Part shown: positions 1-6,280 of the stretch, one piece after another
How positions within the stretch are numbered: position 1 is the first letter of the stretch
Layout of the letters: every line of letters starts with the position of its first letter
Assembly: GCA_001701295.1 (NCBI GenBank)
Contig: DAAV01000004.1
Span: 2,644-8,923, forward strand
DNA: 6,280 nucleotides
Direction of reading: 5' to 3'
From: Bacteroidales bacterium H10
GTDB lineage: Bacteria; Bacteroidota; Bacteroidia; Bacteroidales; Muribaculaceae
Program-made: the position numbers and the translations under genes
The notes under the pieces: model-generated
The model's input: only the letters and a program-made list of their open reading frames with translations
Database searches by the model: none
What the model was told of the DNA's origin: nothing

Positions 1-1887
1 GACACCGGTATGACCATGTTCAACGGCTATTACAACATAACCACCGCCACCGGCGCTCCCGAGACCAACGCAAGCCAGAACCCCGTTCAGGAACTTATGG
101 ACGCCACGGCAATCGGCAAGACTCTTTCAAGTGTCGGCAACCTTCAGATAGACTACGCCCTCTACTGGGTGCCTGAACTTCACTTCAACCTCAACCTCGG
201 TTATCAGGTTTCGAAGAACTGGTCACACACCGACATCGCACAGAACTCGATCCAGGCATGGCGCGGCAACTACAACGACGGTGCAGGTACAAACTACAAC
301 TGGTACGAGCTCCAGCGCAACACGCTGCTCGACTTCTATATCAACTACAAGAAGTATTTCGAGGCAGCCAAGTCCGATCTTGACGTGACCGTCGGTTACG
401 ACTGGCAGCGTTTCGACTACCATGGCCGCAGCCAGACCACAATCAGCACTCTCGGCTTCGACAACACCTGGACTTCGATCTATAACAACGGCGGCTACAC
501 ACTCTCGCTCGATCCTTCGACTGAAAGCCACATCGGCAAAACTTATGCCAACGCTCCCGAGTCAACATGGGCACAGATCAACCAGCTTGTATCATTCTTC
601 GGACGTATCAACTACATCTTCGACGACACTTATCTGCTGACTTTCACTCTCCGTGGTGACGGTTCTTCACGCTTCTCGAAAGACAACCGCTGGGGTATCT
701 TCCCCGCTGTGGCTCTCGGCTGGAAGATCAACAACATGAAGTTCCTCGAACCCGCCCAGGGCTGGCTCAACGATCTCAAGCTCCGTCTCGGATGGGGTCA
801 GACAGGTCAGCAGGAGATGGACGATTACTTCCCCTACATCTCGAAGTACACACTCTCTTATCAGAACGGATTCAAGTATCTCAACCCCGACGGCTCGGGC
901 GTATGGATCAACCCGCTCTATCCTTCCGCCTACAATCCCGATCTGAAATGGGAAACCACTACTACATGGAACGTCGGTATCGACATGGGCGTGCTCAACA
1001 ACCGCATCACCCTCGCTCTTGACTGGTATCTCCGCAAGACAACCGACCTTCTCTCTTTCGTGCCCACCGGCGCCATGAACACCGCCAACATGATGTGGAA
1101 CAACATCGGTTCGATGCGCAACATCGGTATCGAGGCCACTATCGGCGCGAAACCTGTCATCACCGATGACTTCACATGGAACACTTCGTTCAACGTGGCA
1201 TGGAACAAGAACAAGATCACCGAGCTCCAGGGCGGCACCACGACAGTGGCCATCTCTACTGGCGGTACAGGTTCTTACGACATCGCTTACCACATCGTAG
1301 GCCAGCCTGCATACACTTTCATGGTTTACGAACAGGTTTACGATGACAACGGCGATCCCATCGAGAACCAGTACGTAGACCAGAACGGTGACGGCGTGAT
1401 CAACGAAAGCGACAAGATCATGTATCACTCACGCGATCCCAAAGTCACCATGACCTGGAACAACAACTTCCAGTGGAAGAACTGGGATCTCGGCATCTCG
1501 CTCCGCGCTTCGCTCGGCAACTACGTCTACAACAAGCTCGGATATGACAACAGCCGTATTTACAATGTGGCAGCCGCACAGTATCAGCTCGGCAACCTTC
1601 TCGCCGATCGTCCTCTCTTCGAGAACGCGGCAAGCGGTACGCTCCTCCCCCTCTCGAGCTACTTTGTGGAGAATGCGTCGTTCCTCCGCTGCGACAACAT
1701 CACACTCGGCTATACATTCCGCAACATCGCCGGAAGCGACTTTACTCTCCGTCTCTTCGGCGCGGTTCAGAACCCATTCGTAATCACCAAGTTCACAGGT
1801 CTCGATCCTGAGGAGTTCAGCGGTCTGCAGAGCAGCCCCTATCCCCGTCCGATCACGACCACACTCGGTCTGGTGGCTACCTTCTAA
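1..1887 (+). CDS. susC: SusC/RagA-family TonB-dependent outer membrane transporter, C-terminal part (5' truncated by window)
   Basis: This is the barrel portion of a SusC/RagA transporter, which imports oligosaccharides across the outer membrane using energy from TonB. The frame is open from base 1, so the Met at base 10 is internal and the true start lies upstream. The 628 residues present are about 60% of a usual SusC of roughly 1000 residues. Signal peptide, TonB box and plug are outside the window. Visible family motifs (fragment numbering) are DGSSRF at 220-225 followed by RWGIFPAVALGW, LRLGWGQTG at 261-269, NPDLKWE at 312-318, NIGSMRNIGIE, an EF-hand-like loop DQNGDGVINESD at 460-471, NASFLRCDNITLGYTF at 558-573, and TKFTGLDPE at 596-604. 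The last residue is Phe, as is typical of outer membrane barrels recognised by BAM. A susD homologue follows after 34 bp, the usual pairing. The symbol is at family level only; the transported glycan is unknown. Confidence 0.96.
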   Translation, partial: DTGMTMFNGYYNITTATGAPETNASQNPVQELMDATAIGKTLSSVGNLQIDYALYWVPELHFNLNLGYQVSKNWSHTDIAQNSIQAWRGNYNDGAGTNYNWYELQRNTLLDFYINYKKYFEAAKSDLDVTVGYDWQRFDYHGRSQTTISTLGFDNTWTSIYNNGGYTLSLDPSTESHIGKTYANAPESTWAQINQLVSFFGRINYIFDDTYLLTFTLRGDGSSRFSKDNRWGIFPAVALGWKINNMKFLEPAQGWLNDLKLRLGWGQTGQQEMDDYFPYISKYTLSYQNGFKYLNPDGSGVWINPLYPSAYNPDLKWETTTTWNVGIDMGVLNNRITLALDWYLRKTTDLLSFVPTGAMNTANMMWNNIGSMRNIGIEATIGAKPVITDDFTWNTSFNVAWNKNKITELQGGTTTVAISTGGTGSYDIAYHIVGQPAYTFMVYEQVYDDNGDPIENQYVDQNGDGVINESDKIMYHSRDPKVTMTWNNNFQWKNWDLGISLRASLGNYVYNKLGYDNSRIYNVAAAQYQLGNLLADRPLFENAASGTLLPLSSYFVENASFLRCDNITLGYTFRNIAGSDFTLRLFGAVQNPFVITKFTGLDPEEFSGLQSSPYPRPITTTLGLVATF

Positions 1888-1894
1888 TCTTTTC

Positions 1895-1904
1895 ATCTAA
1901 TCAA
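1895..1904 (+). promoter_or_regulatory. Leader motif ATCTAATCAA upstream of susD
   Basis: The 10-mer ATCTAATCAA ends 17 nt before the susD ATG. The identical 10-mer ends exactly 17 nt before the ATG of the SusE-like gene (3859-3868). No Shine-Dalgarno sequence is present; the rest of the leader is A/T-rich, as is usual in Bacteroidota. A role in translation initiation or as an mRNA processing or protein-binding site is inference. Chance similarity in A/T-rich spacers is possible. Confidence 0.3.
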
Positions 1905-1921
1905 AGAATAGAAATTCCAAT

Positions 1922-3844
1922 ATGAAAACATTCAATAAAATATTCATTTCATTGGGAGTCGCAGCCTCTGCAATCGGGTTCTCTTCGTGCGTAAACGACC
2001 TGGACCTCTCGCCGATCGACCCCTCCCAGAAAACCGATGTCAGCAAGGACATGGACGCCGTGTTCTCCGACATTTATCTTCAATTCGCAACCTTCGGTGC
2101 CAACGGCAGCTCTCCCGTCATGGACTTCGACGGAGGTATGGCCGCTTTCCAGCGTGCGATATTCACTGCCGAGGAAATGCCGACAGACGAGGCCTGCTGG
2201 CTCTGGGACCCCGAGAAATTCGGACAGCTCAATTATGGATTCGTGACTCCCGATCTCCCCTGCGTGTTCGGATTCTACTCACGTCTGATCATCAACATCA
2301 CCCTCTGCAACGACTTCATCCGTAACGTACAGAACGGCACATTCACCGACAGCAACACTGAGCGCGCACAGATGTATCTGCTTCAGGCCCGCACCCTCCG
2401 CGCCGCATGCTATTTCTACATGATGTCGTTCTATGAGAATCCTCCTTATGCAGACGAAACGACACCTGTAGGCGCTCAGCCCACACAGCCGGGACGTGCC
2501 GAAGTCTACCGTCTTGTCACTGCGGATCTCGAGGATGTAGTGGCAACTTACAAAGCTCTTCCGAGCGACAAATGGAGAATTCCCTTCTATGGTTTCGTTG
2601 GTCTTGACGCGGCAGAGGCTATTCTCGCCAAGATCTATCTCAACGGCGAGGTATTCTCCGGCACTGCCGACTACGCCAAGTGCTACGAGCACTCCAAGGC
2701 TGTCATCGACCGTCGCGGAAACGGTGGTAAATATGGAACAGGTCTTGCTCCGACTTACGCTTCTCTGTTCGGCTGCAACAACCAGAAATACGTTCTCGGC
2801 TATGGCGGCGACGTCAACGAGATCCTCTGGACCATCCCCGCTTCCAAATATTTTGACAATGCCACCGGCGAGATCGTGGAGAACCTTACCGCATGGTCAG
2901 GATCAACTTTCATGATCGCCGCATGGAACGGCTCGAACGGCGCCGAGACTACTGTGCCATACCCCACGATGGACGCTGCATATAAGGATGCCAAAGGCGA
3001 GGCGCTGCTCTTCACCGACGGCGACGGTGTACGCCGTATCTACGCATATTGCTCTACTCAGGCTGAATATGACGAAATGAAAAAGGCTTATAACGAGGCC
3101 GACGACTGGAAAAAAGTAGTAAACGAGTATATAGCCGACATCGCATACTGTTTTGACCCGAAAGAGACCGCACACGTGGCCGGTCAGTGGTTCAACGCCA
3201 CCGAGGGCTGGAAGTGTATGGTCGCCCGCAAGTCTTTCGTACGCAAGTTCGACTGGAACGACGTCGAGATGAGCCAGAGCGACGACCAGCGTGTGACTTA
3301 CTGGCAGACTTCTTCTCACGGTTTCACTGCCGAGAATACTTCTCTCGTCGGCGATGACTGGGGCAAGAACGGCTATCTCGCATACAAATACACGAACTGG
3401 GCTTATGACAACGACGGCAATATAGACTACAAAGCCAGCGCGCTCGTGCCCATGACCGCATGCTACGGCGGCGACTTCGCCGCTCTTCGTCTCGCCGAGG
3501 TATATCTGATGGCGGCCGAAGCTATCCTCCAGGGTGGTGGCGGCTCGCAGGGCGAGGCTCTCCAGTACGTCAACAATGTGCGTCAGCGCGCATATGGCGA
3601 CAAATATGTGGCATGGACATCTCTGAGCATGACTGATCTTCAGGATGAGCGTTGCCGCGAGCTTTATCAGGAAAATACCCGTCGTACGGACCTTATCCGC
3701 TGGAACAAATGGTGCACAGGCTATACCTGGGAATGGAAAGGCGGACTTGCATCGGGCACAAACCTCCCCGAATACACCAAGAGCTATCCTATCCCGACAC
3801 GTGTCATGACCTCTTCAAGTCTGCAGCAGCAGAAAGGCTATTGA
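1922..3844 (+). CDS. susD: SusD/RagB-family outer membrane glycan-binding lipoprotein
   Basis: This is a complete 640-residue SusD homologue, a surface lipoprotein that caps the partner SusC barrel and binds the glycan. The chosen ATG gives a type II signal peptide: MKTFNK, a hydrophobic core, then FSSC with lipidated Cys23, followed by VNDLDLSP, which is typical of SusD N-termini. Family landmarks are the TPR-region helix QARTLRAACYFYM at 155-167 and a RAEVYRLVTADLEDV stretch near 190-205. A second helical repeat carries LAKIYLNGEVFSG. The C-terminal part has RLAEVYLMAAEAIL at 523-536, ERCRELYQENTRRTDLIRW at 576-594, and YPIPTR at 622-627 near the C-terminus, which ends QQQKGY. These fit the SusD-like N-terminal and SusD/RagB C-terminal domains. 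Trp93 and Trp95 (CWLW) are possible ligand-contacting aromatics, but that is a guess. At 640 residues it is at the long end for the family. It sits 34 bp after susC and 41 bp before the SusE-like gene, so co-transcription is likely. The symbol is at family level; the ligand is not determined. Confidence 0.97.
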   Translation: MKTFNKIFISLGVAASAIGFSSCVNDLDLSPIDPSQKTDVSKDMDAVFSDIYLQFATFGANGSSPVMDFDGGMAAFQRAIFTAEEMPTDEACWLWDPEKFGQLNYGFVTPDLPCVFGFYSRLIINITLCNDFIRNVQNGTFTDSNTERAQMYLLQARTLRAACYFYMMSFYENPPYADETTPVGAQPTQPGRAEVYRLVTADLEDVVATYKALPSDKWRIPFYGFVGLDAAEAILAKIYLNGEVFSGTADYAKCYEHSKAVIDRRGNGGKYGTGLAPTYASLFGCNNQKYVLGYGGDVNEILWTIPASKYFDNATGEIVENLTAWSGSTFMIAAWNGSNGAETTVPYPTMDAAYKDAKGEALLFTDGDGVRRIYAYCSTQAEYDEMKKAYNEADDWKKVVNEYIADIAYCFDPKETAHVAGQWFNATEGWKCMVARKSFVRKFDWNDVEMSQSDDQRVTYWQTSSHGFTAENTSLVGDDWGKNGYLAYKYTNWAYDNDGNIDYKASALVPMTACYGGDFAALRLAEVYLMAAEAILQGGGGSQGEALQYVNNVRQRAYGDKYVAWTSLSMTDLQDERCRELYQENTRRTDLIRWNKWCTGYTWEWKGGLASGTNLPEYTKSYPIPTRVMTSSSLQQQKGY

Positions 3845-3858
3845 TCTGACGTCAGGAT

Positions 3859-3868
3859 ATCTAATCAA
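3859..3868 (+). promoter_or_regulatory. Leader motif ATCTAATCAA upstream of the SusE-like gene
   Basis: This is an exact copy of the 10-mer at 1895-1904, again ending 17 nt before the ATG (3886). The similarity runs a little further: both copies continue with two differing bases and then AAT. A shorter ATCTAA occurs at 4998-5003, 17 nt before the fourth gene's ATG. Function is unknown; a shared translation leader element is inferred from position alone. Confidence 0.3.
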
Positions 3869-3885
3869 TAAATTTTTAAGACAAA

Positions 3886-4944
3886 ATGAAAAAAATATCG
3901 ATTATATTGGCTATGTGCGCCGTGGCTCTCGGCTTTTCGTCCTGCAAACAGGAGGATGAACCCAAGTTCCACACGCCCACATCTTTCACCATAGCGACTC
4001 CGGCGCTCCAGAACATCGAGTTCGCCACTGCGACAGACCTGACGGACGCCGCCACCTTCAACCTGTTCTGCTCACAGCCGGACTACGGTTATTCGGCCAT
4101 CTGCAACTATTCGGCTATAGTATCGCTCGACCCGGAATGTCCGGTAGAGAAAGTAGTGGACGAGACCACAGGTGCCGTGACAGTAAAACCTGTCGAAGGT
4201 AAGTCAATCGCACTCGAGAATGTCAATCCCACTTCGGCCGCGATGTCTATCAAGACTTTCGAACTCGGTGTGGCGCTCCTCAACCTCGGCGGTATCGTCA
4301 ACGATCCGGACGCTTATGCTACCTCACAGTTCGCAGCCGGCCCCGTAAAGTGCTACTTCCGTGCGTTGTGCAGCATCAACGGTATCGACAACTCTGCTAT
4401 CGCATCCGACAATGTCGTAAGCTACAATGCCGTAAAGGTACAGTATGCCGAGAAGAAGGCTGCCTGGATCTACATAGTCGGTGACGTACAGAATCCCGAA
4501 ACCGGCGTTGTCGATGGCTTCAAAGGTCCGTCGATGGCCAACTATGACCACTACTACAACAACTTCCGTCTCGAAGAGCCTCAGGAGATGATCGGACAGA
4601 AGATATATGTCGGCAAGTTCAACCTCAATCCGAAATCGGATGATCCGGATCTCTCGAACGTAGACGCTACTTCTCAGTTCCGTTTCTTCACCGAGCTCCT
4701 CGGCTGGACCGCTACCGCATCTCTCGGTTCTGCGGAAGCTGACTTCTATGTCCTCCCGATAGCCGACAAGTTCGATGCAGGCTACAGCGGCGACGTAGTT
4801 GCCCAGGGTCTCGGAAACTGGGGCGTATGGGTATCTGAACTCACACCGATGACCGTAGTCGTTGACCAGGTTCAGCTCAAGATCCATGTAAAGGAGGGCT
4901 TCCACGATGTGACATTCGTAGGCCGCGATCCTCAATTCAATTGA
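3886..4944 (+). CDS. SusE-like surface glycan-binding lipoprotein
   Basis: This is a complete 352-residue lipoprotein of the SusE type. In the known system such proteins sit on the cell surface and hold polysaccharide for the SusC/SusD transporter; they have no catalytic activity. The start is fixed by the type II signal peptide MKKISIILAMCAVALGFSSC, with lipidated Cys20. KQEDEP follows immediately, an acidic stretch fitting the Bacteroidota surface export signal. Residues about 30-75 match the SusE N-terminal Ig-like domain: FTIATPALQNIEF, then LFCSQPDYGY and an Ile-Val-Ser-Leu-Asp strand. A second beta-rich stretch follows to about 190. WIYIVGD at 194-200 opens a C-terminal module of about 150 residues resembling the beta-sandwich binding modules of SusE/SusF. 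Several Trp and Tyr residues there (HYYNN, LGWTA, NWGVWV) could stack on sugars. I see only one such module, whereas B. thetaiotaomicron SusE has two after its Ig domain. It lies 41 bp after susD. Assignment rests on recalled family patterns, not an alignment. Confidence 0.85.
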   Translation: MKKISIILAMCAVALGFSSCKQEDEPKFHTPTSFTIATPALQNIEFATATDLTDAATFNLFCSQPDYGYSAICNYSAIVSLDPECPVEKVVDETTGAVTVKPVEGKSIALENVNPTSAAMSIKTFELGVALLNLGGIVNDPDAYATSQFAAGPVKCYFRALCSINGIDNSAIASDNVVSYNAVKVQYAEKKAAWIYIVGDVQNPETGVVDGFKGPSMANYDHYYNNFRLEEPQEMIGQKIYVGKFNLNPKSDDPDLSNVDATSQFRFFTELLGWTATASLGSAEADFYVLPIADKFDAGYSGDVVAQGLGNWGVWVSELTPMTVVVDQVQLKIHVKEGFHDVTFVGRDPQFN

Positions 4945-4955
4945 TGCCTTTTAAT

Positions 4956-4984
4956 CCCGGGAAGTCTTATTCCGGCTTCCCGGG
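4956..4984 (+). other. GC-rich intercistronic hairpin, not a canonical terminator
   Basis: CCCGGGAAG (4956-4964) and CTTCCCGGG (4976-4984) are perfect 9-base inverted arms. One G-U and one C-G pair can extend the stem inward, leaving a 7-nt loop at 4967-4973. The hairpin begins 12 nt after the SusE-like stop codon and lies 36 nt before the next ATG. No T-run follows it on either strand, so a standard Rho-independent terminator is not supported. It may act as a partial terminator, an mRNA processing point or a 3'-end stabiliser that sets different levels for the upstream genes and the SusF-like gene. The hairpin is seen in the sequence; the role is inferred. Confidence 0.6.
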
Positions 4985-5020
4985 CATAAAGCCAAAAATC
5001 TAAAACAGAAAATCAGACTT

Positions 5021-6280
5021 ATGAAAAAAATAAAATTCATATCAGCAATAGCTCTGACCATGGTGATGGCATCGTGCGATGATTTCGACCTGCCCAATCC
5101 TCCCGGCCAGACAAATCCCGAGCCTGAAGCCGTATTCGAGAACTCCGGCATCGTGCTCACTCAGGGAGACGCTACCGTCAATCTCGTAGAGGCAAACAAG
5201 GCCAATACGGACGTAACAGTGGCAAACATCACCGAACTCGTAAACTTCCCCGCAGACTATAGTCTGTCGGTCGACATGGATGTGGCAGGAGACGCTTCTT
5301 TCAACAACGCCACAACGATCTCGACCTCAATCGTTGACAACGCCGTTATGGTGAATCCCGACATTTTCAACGGAGCCATCCAGAAATCTATCTCCAAGAA
5401 ACCGGGAACATATGAGGTATATACCCGCTTCAAGGCATATGCTGAAAGAGAGACAACCCGCGTACGTCTCGGCGGTCTCGACGCATTCTTTGCAGCAGAC
5501 TCTAAATTCAACGTCACTACTCTCGATCCTGTCAAGGTGATGGAAGAGGCTTATTACCTTGTGCCCTGCGATGCAAACGGCAATCCTGTGATGTCAAAGG
5601 CTGTCAAGATGAACAATACTCTCGGCAACGTCAGCGTATATGACAATCCGGAGTTCGCACTTAAAGTCACAGTAGATGCAGCCGCTGCGGAATCCGAGAC
5701 CGGATATCTCTGGAAAGTCGCTCCACAATCTGCCGTTACGGCAGGTTCTACCGATGGCGTTATGGGATGCAATCCTTCAGTAGAATCAACTCTTGCCGGA
5801 AAACTCGGTGCAGGCTATGATGCAGGTTCTATCAAGGCCCAGGGCGATTTCCTCATCACCATCAATGTGGAACTTGACTCCTACTCGATCAACTACGCGT
5901 TTGAGGTGCTCTATCCTTTCACCAGCGGCAATACAAGCAAACCCGATGATGTGATGCTTCTCTATACCGACAATTACATCAACTATACCGGTGTAGCCAT
6001 GCTCAATACAATCTGGTATTGCGCGGGCCAGCCCGACTATAGAGGTGCGGTAGTATTCAAGCAGGATCAGAATGTCGGCTTCGAGGATTCTGAAGACGGC
6101 CTCACCCGTACTGGAGGTCTCACGGCTTCTGCCGATGGCGCTCGTCTTGACACTCCTGTCAAAGGCAAACATCTTTATTGGTTAGATGTAAATCTTGTAC
6201 AGCTCACCTACAGCATCACATGTCTCAATACACTCAGCGTAATCGGCTCTGGCAACGGATGGGATCTCGCGACAGCTACG
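5021..6280 (+). CDS. SusF-like surface glycan-binding lipoprotein, N-terminal part (3' truncated by window)
   Basis: The frame runs from ATG 5021 to the last base with no stop: 420 codons, C-terminus outside the window. MKKIKFISAIALTMVMASC is a type II signal peptide with lipidated Cys19. DDFDLP follows, an acidic stretch fitting surface export in Bacteroidota. Later Mets (14, 16) would destroy the signal peptide, so 5021 is the start. A Pro/Asn/Gln linker (about 24-37) leads to two beta-rich, Ig-like stretches, about 38-160 and 165-300. From 311 (VMLLYTDNYINYTG) to about 400 there is what looks like a SusE/F-type binding module, ending in HLYWLDVNLVQLTYSI (384-399). That strand leads into LSVIGSGNGWD at 405-415, the typical opening of the next module. 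Position as fourth gene after SusC, SusD and SusE homologues supports a SusF-like role: non-catalytic polysaccharide binding at the surface. The sequence diverges enough that a generic SusE/F-family outer membrane protein is the safest name. It is separated from the third gene by 76 bp containing a hairpin. Confidence 0.82.
   Translation, partial: MKKIKFISAIALTMVMASCDDFDLPNPPGQTNPEPEAVFENSGIVLTQGDATVNLVEANKANTDVTVANITELVNFPADYSLSVDMDVAGDASFNNATTISTSIVDNAVMVNPDIFNGAIQKSISKKPGTYEVYTRFKAYAERETTRVRLGGLDAFFAADSKFNVTTLDPVKVMEEAYYLVPCDANGNPVMSKAVKMNNTLGNVSVYDNPEFALKVTVDAAAAESETGYLWKVAPQSAVTAGSTDGVMGCNPSVESTLAGKLGAGYDAGSIKAQGDFLITINVELDSYSINYAFEVLYPFTSGNTSKPDDVMLLYTDNYINYTGVAMLNTIWYCAGQPDYRGAVVFKQDQNVGFEDSEDGLTRTGGLTASADGARLDTPVKGKHLYWLDVNLVQLTYSITCLNTLSVIGSGNGWDLATAT

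Noticed and set aside
10..12. ATG at base 10 as a start for the SusC gene.
   Set aside because: The frame is open from base 1 and the protein begins in the middle of the barrel, without signal peptide or plug, so the start is upstream of the window.
667..1428. A 253-codon open frame on the minus strand inside the SusC gene, and other antisense frames over SusC, SusD, SusE-like and SusF-like genes.
   Set aside because: They lie opposite strongly recognisable genes with biased codon use, which leaves antisense frames open by chance. Their translations are low-complexity Val/Glu/Arg-rich and match no family I know.
3846..3855. Perfect 10-base palindrome CTGACGTCAG just after the susD stop codon.
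   Set aside because: It has no loop to form a hairpin, does not extend beyond ten bases, and is short enough to be chance. It could be an operator but nothing else supports that.
3950..3958. AGGAGG followed directly by ATG, resembling a ribosome binding site and start.
   Set aside because: It is inside the SusE-like coding region, encoding the Gln-Glu-Asp-Glu export signal. The ATG is out of frame and has no spacing, and Bacteroidota rarely rely on Shine-Dalgarno sites.
4956..4984. Calling the hairpin a Rho-independent terminator that ends the operon.
   Set aside because: No T-run follows on either strand, and the next gene is a functionally linked SusF-like gene in the same direction.
4951..5160. 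A 69-codon minus-strand open frame across the gap and the start of the SusF-like gene.
   Set aside because: It overlaps a clear lipoprotein signal peptide on the plus strand and crosses the hairpin; its sequence has no recognisable features.

Overview
The window looks like part of the chromosome of a Bacteroidota bacterium, most likely order Bacteroidales. It shows four consecutive plus-strand genes of a Sus-type (starch utilization system-like) glycan uptake operon: the 3' part of a SusC/RagA TonB-dependent transporter, a complete SusD/RagB glycan-binding lipoprotein, a complete SusE-like lipoprotein, and the 5' part of a SusF-like lipoprotein cut by the window end. The phylum is suggested by the SusC/SusD pair, by type II signal peptides followed by acidic residues after the lipidated Cys, and by A-rich leaders without Shine-Dalgarno motifs. 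Base composition looks moderate, roughly half G+C by eye, with many C-ending codons. A gut family such as Muribaculaceae would fit, but that is a guess.

Layout: 1-1887 SusC C-terminal part (frame open at base 1); 34-bp gap; 1922-3844 SusD; 41-bp gap; 3886-4944 SusE-like; 76-bp gap with a GC-rich hairpin (4956-4984); 5021-6280 SusF-like (frame open at the last base). The window is almost entirely coding and has no gene-free stretch over 100 bases. I see no RNA gene, mobile element, CRISPR array, internal promoter matching the Bacteroidota consensus, or canonical terminator.

How the genes work together, from knowledge of the families: SusD is a surface lid on the SusC barrel, and the pair captures and imports oligosaccharides using TonB energy. 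SusE and SusF are surface lipoproteins that hold polysaccharide near the transporter. The order C-D-E-F matches the classical starch locus of Bacteroides thetaiotaomicron, so an alpha-glucan is a reasonable first guess for the ligand. No glycoside hydrolase or regulator lies in the window, so the substrate cannot be assigned.

I do not see an undescribed system. The points most worth a second look are a 10-base leader motif at exactly the same distance from two start codons, the hairpin between the third and fourth genes, and the module composition of the two SusE/F-like lipoproteins.
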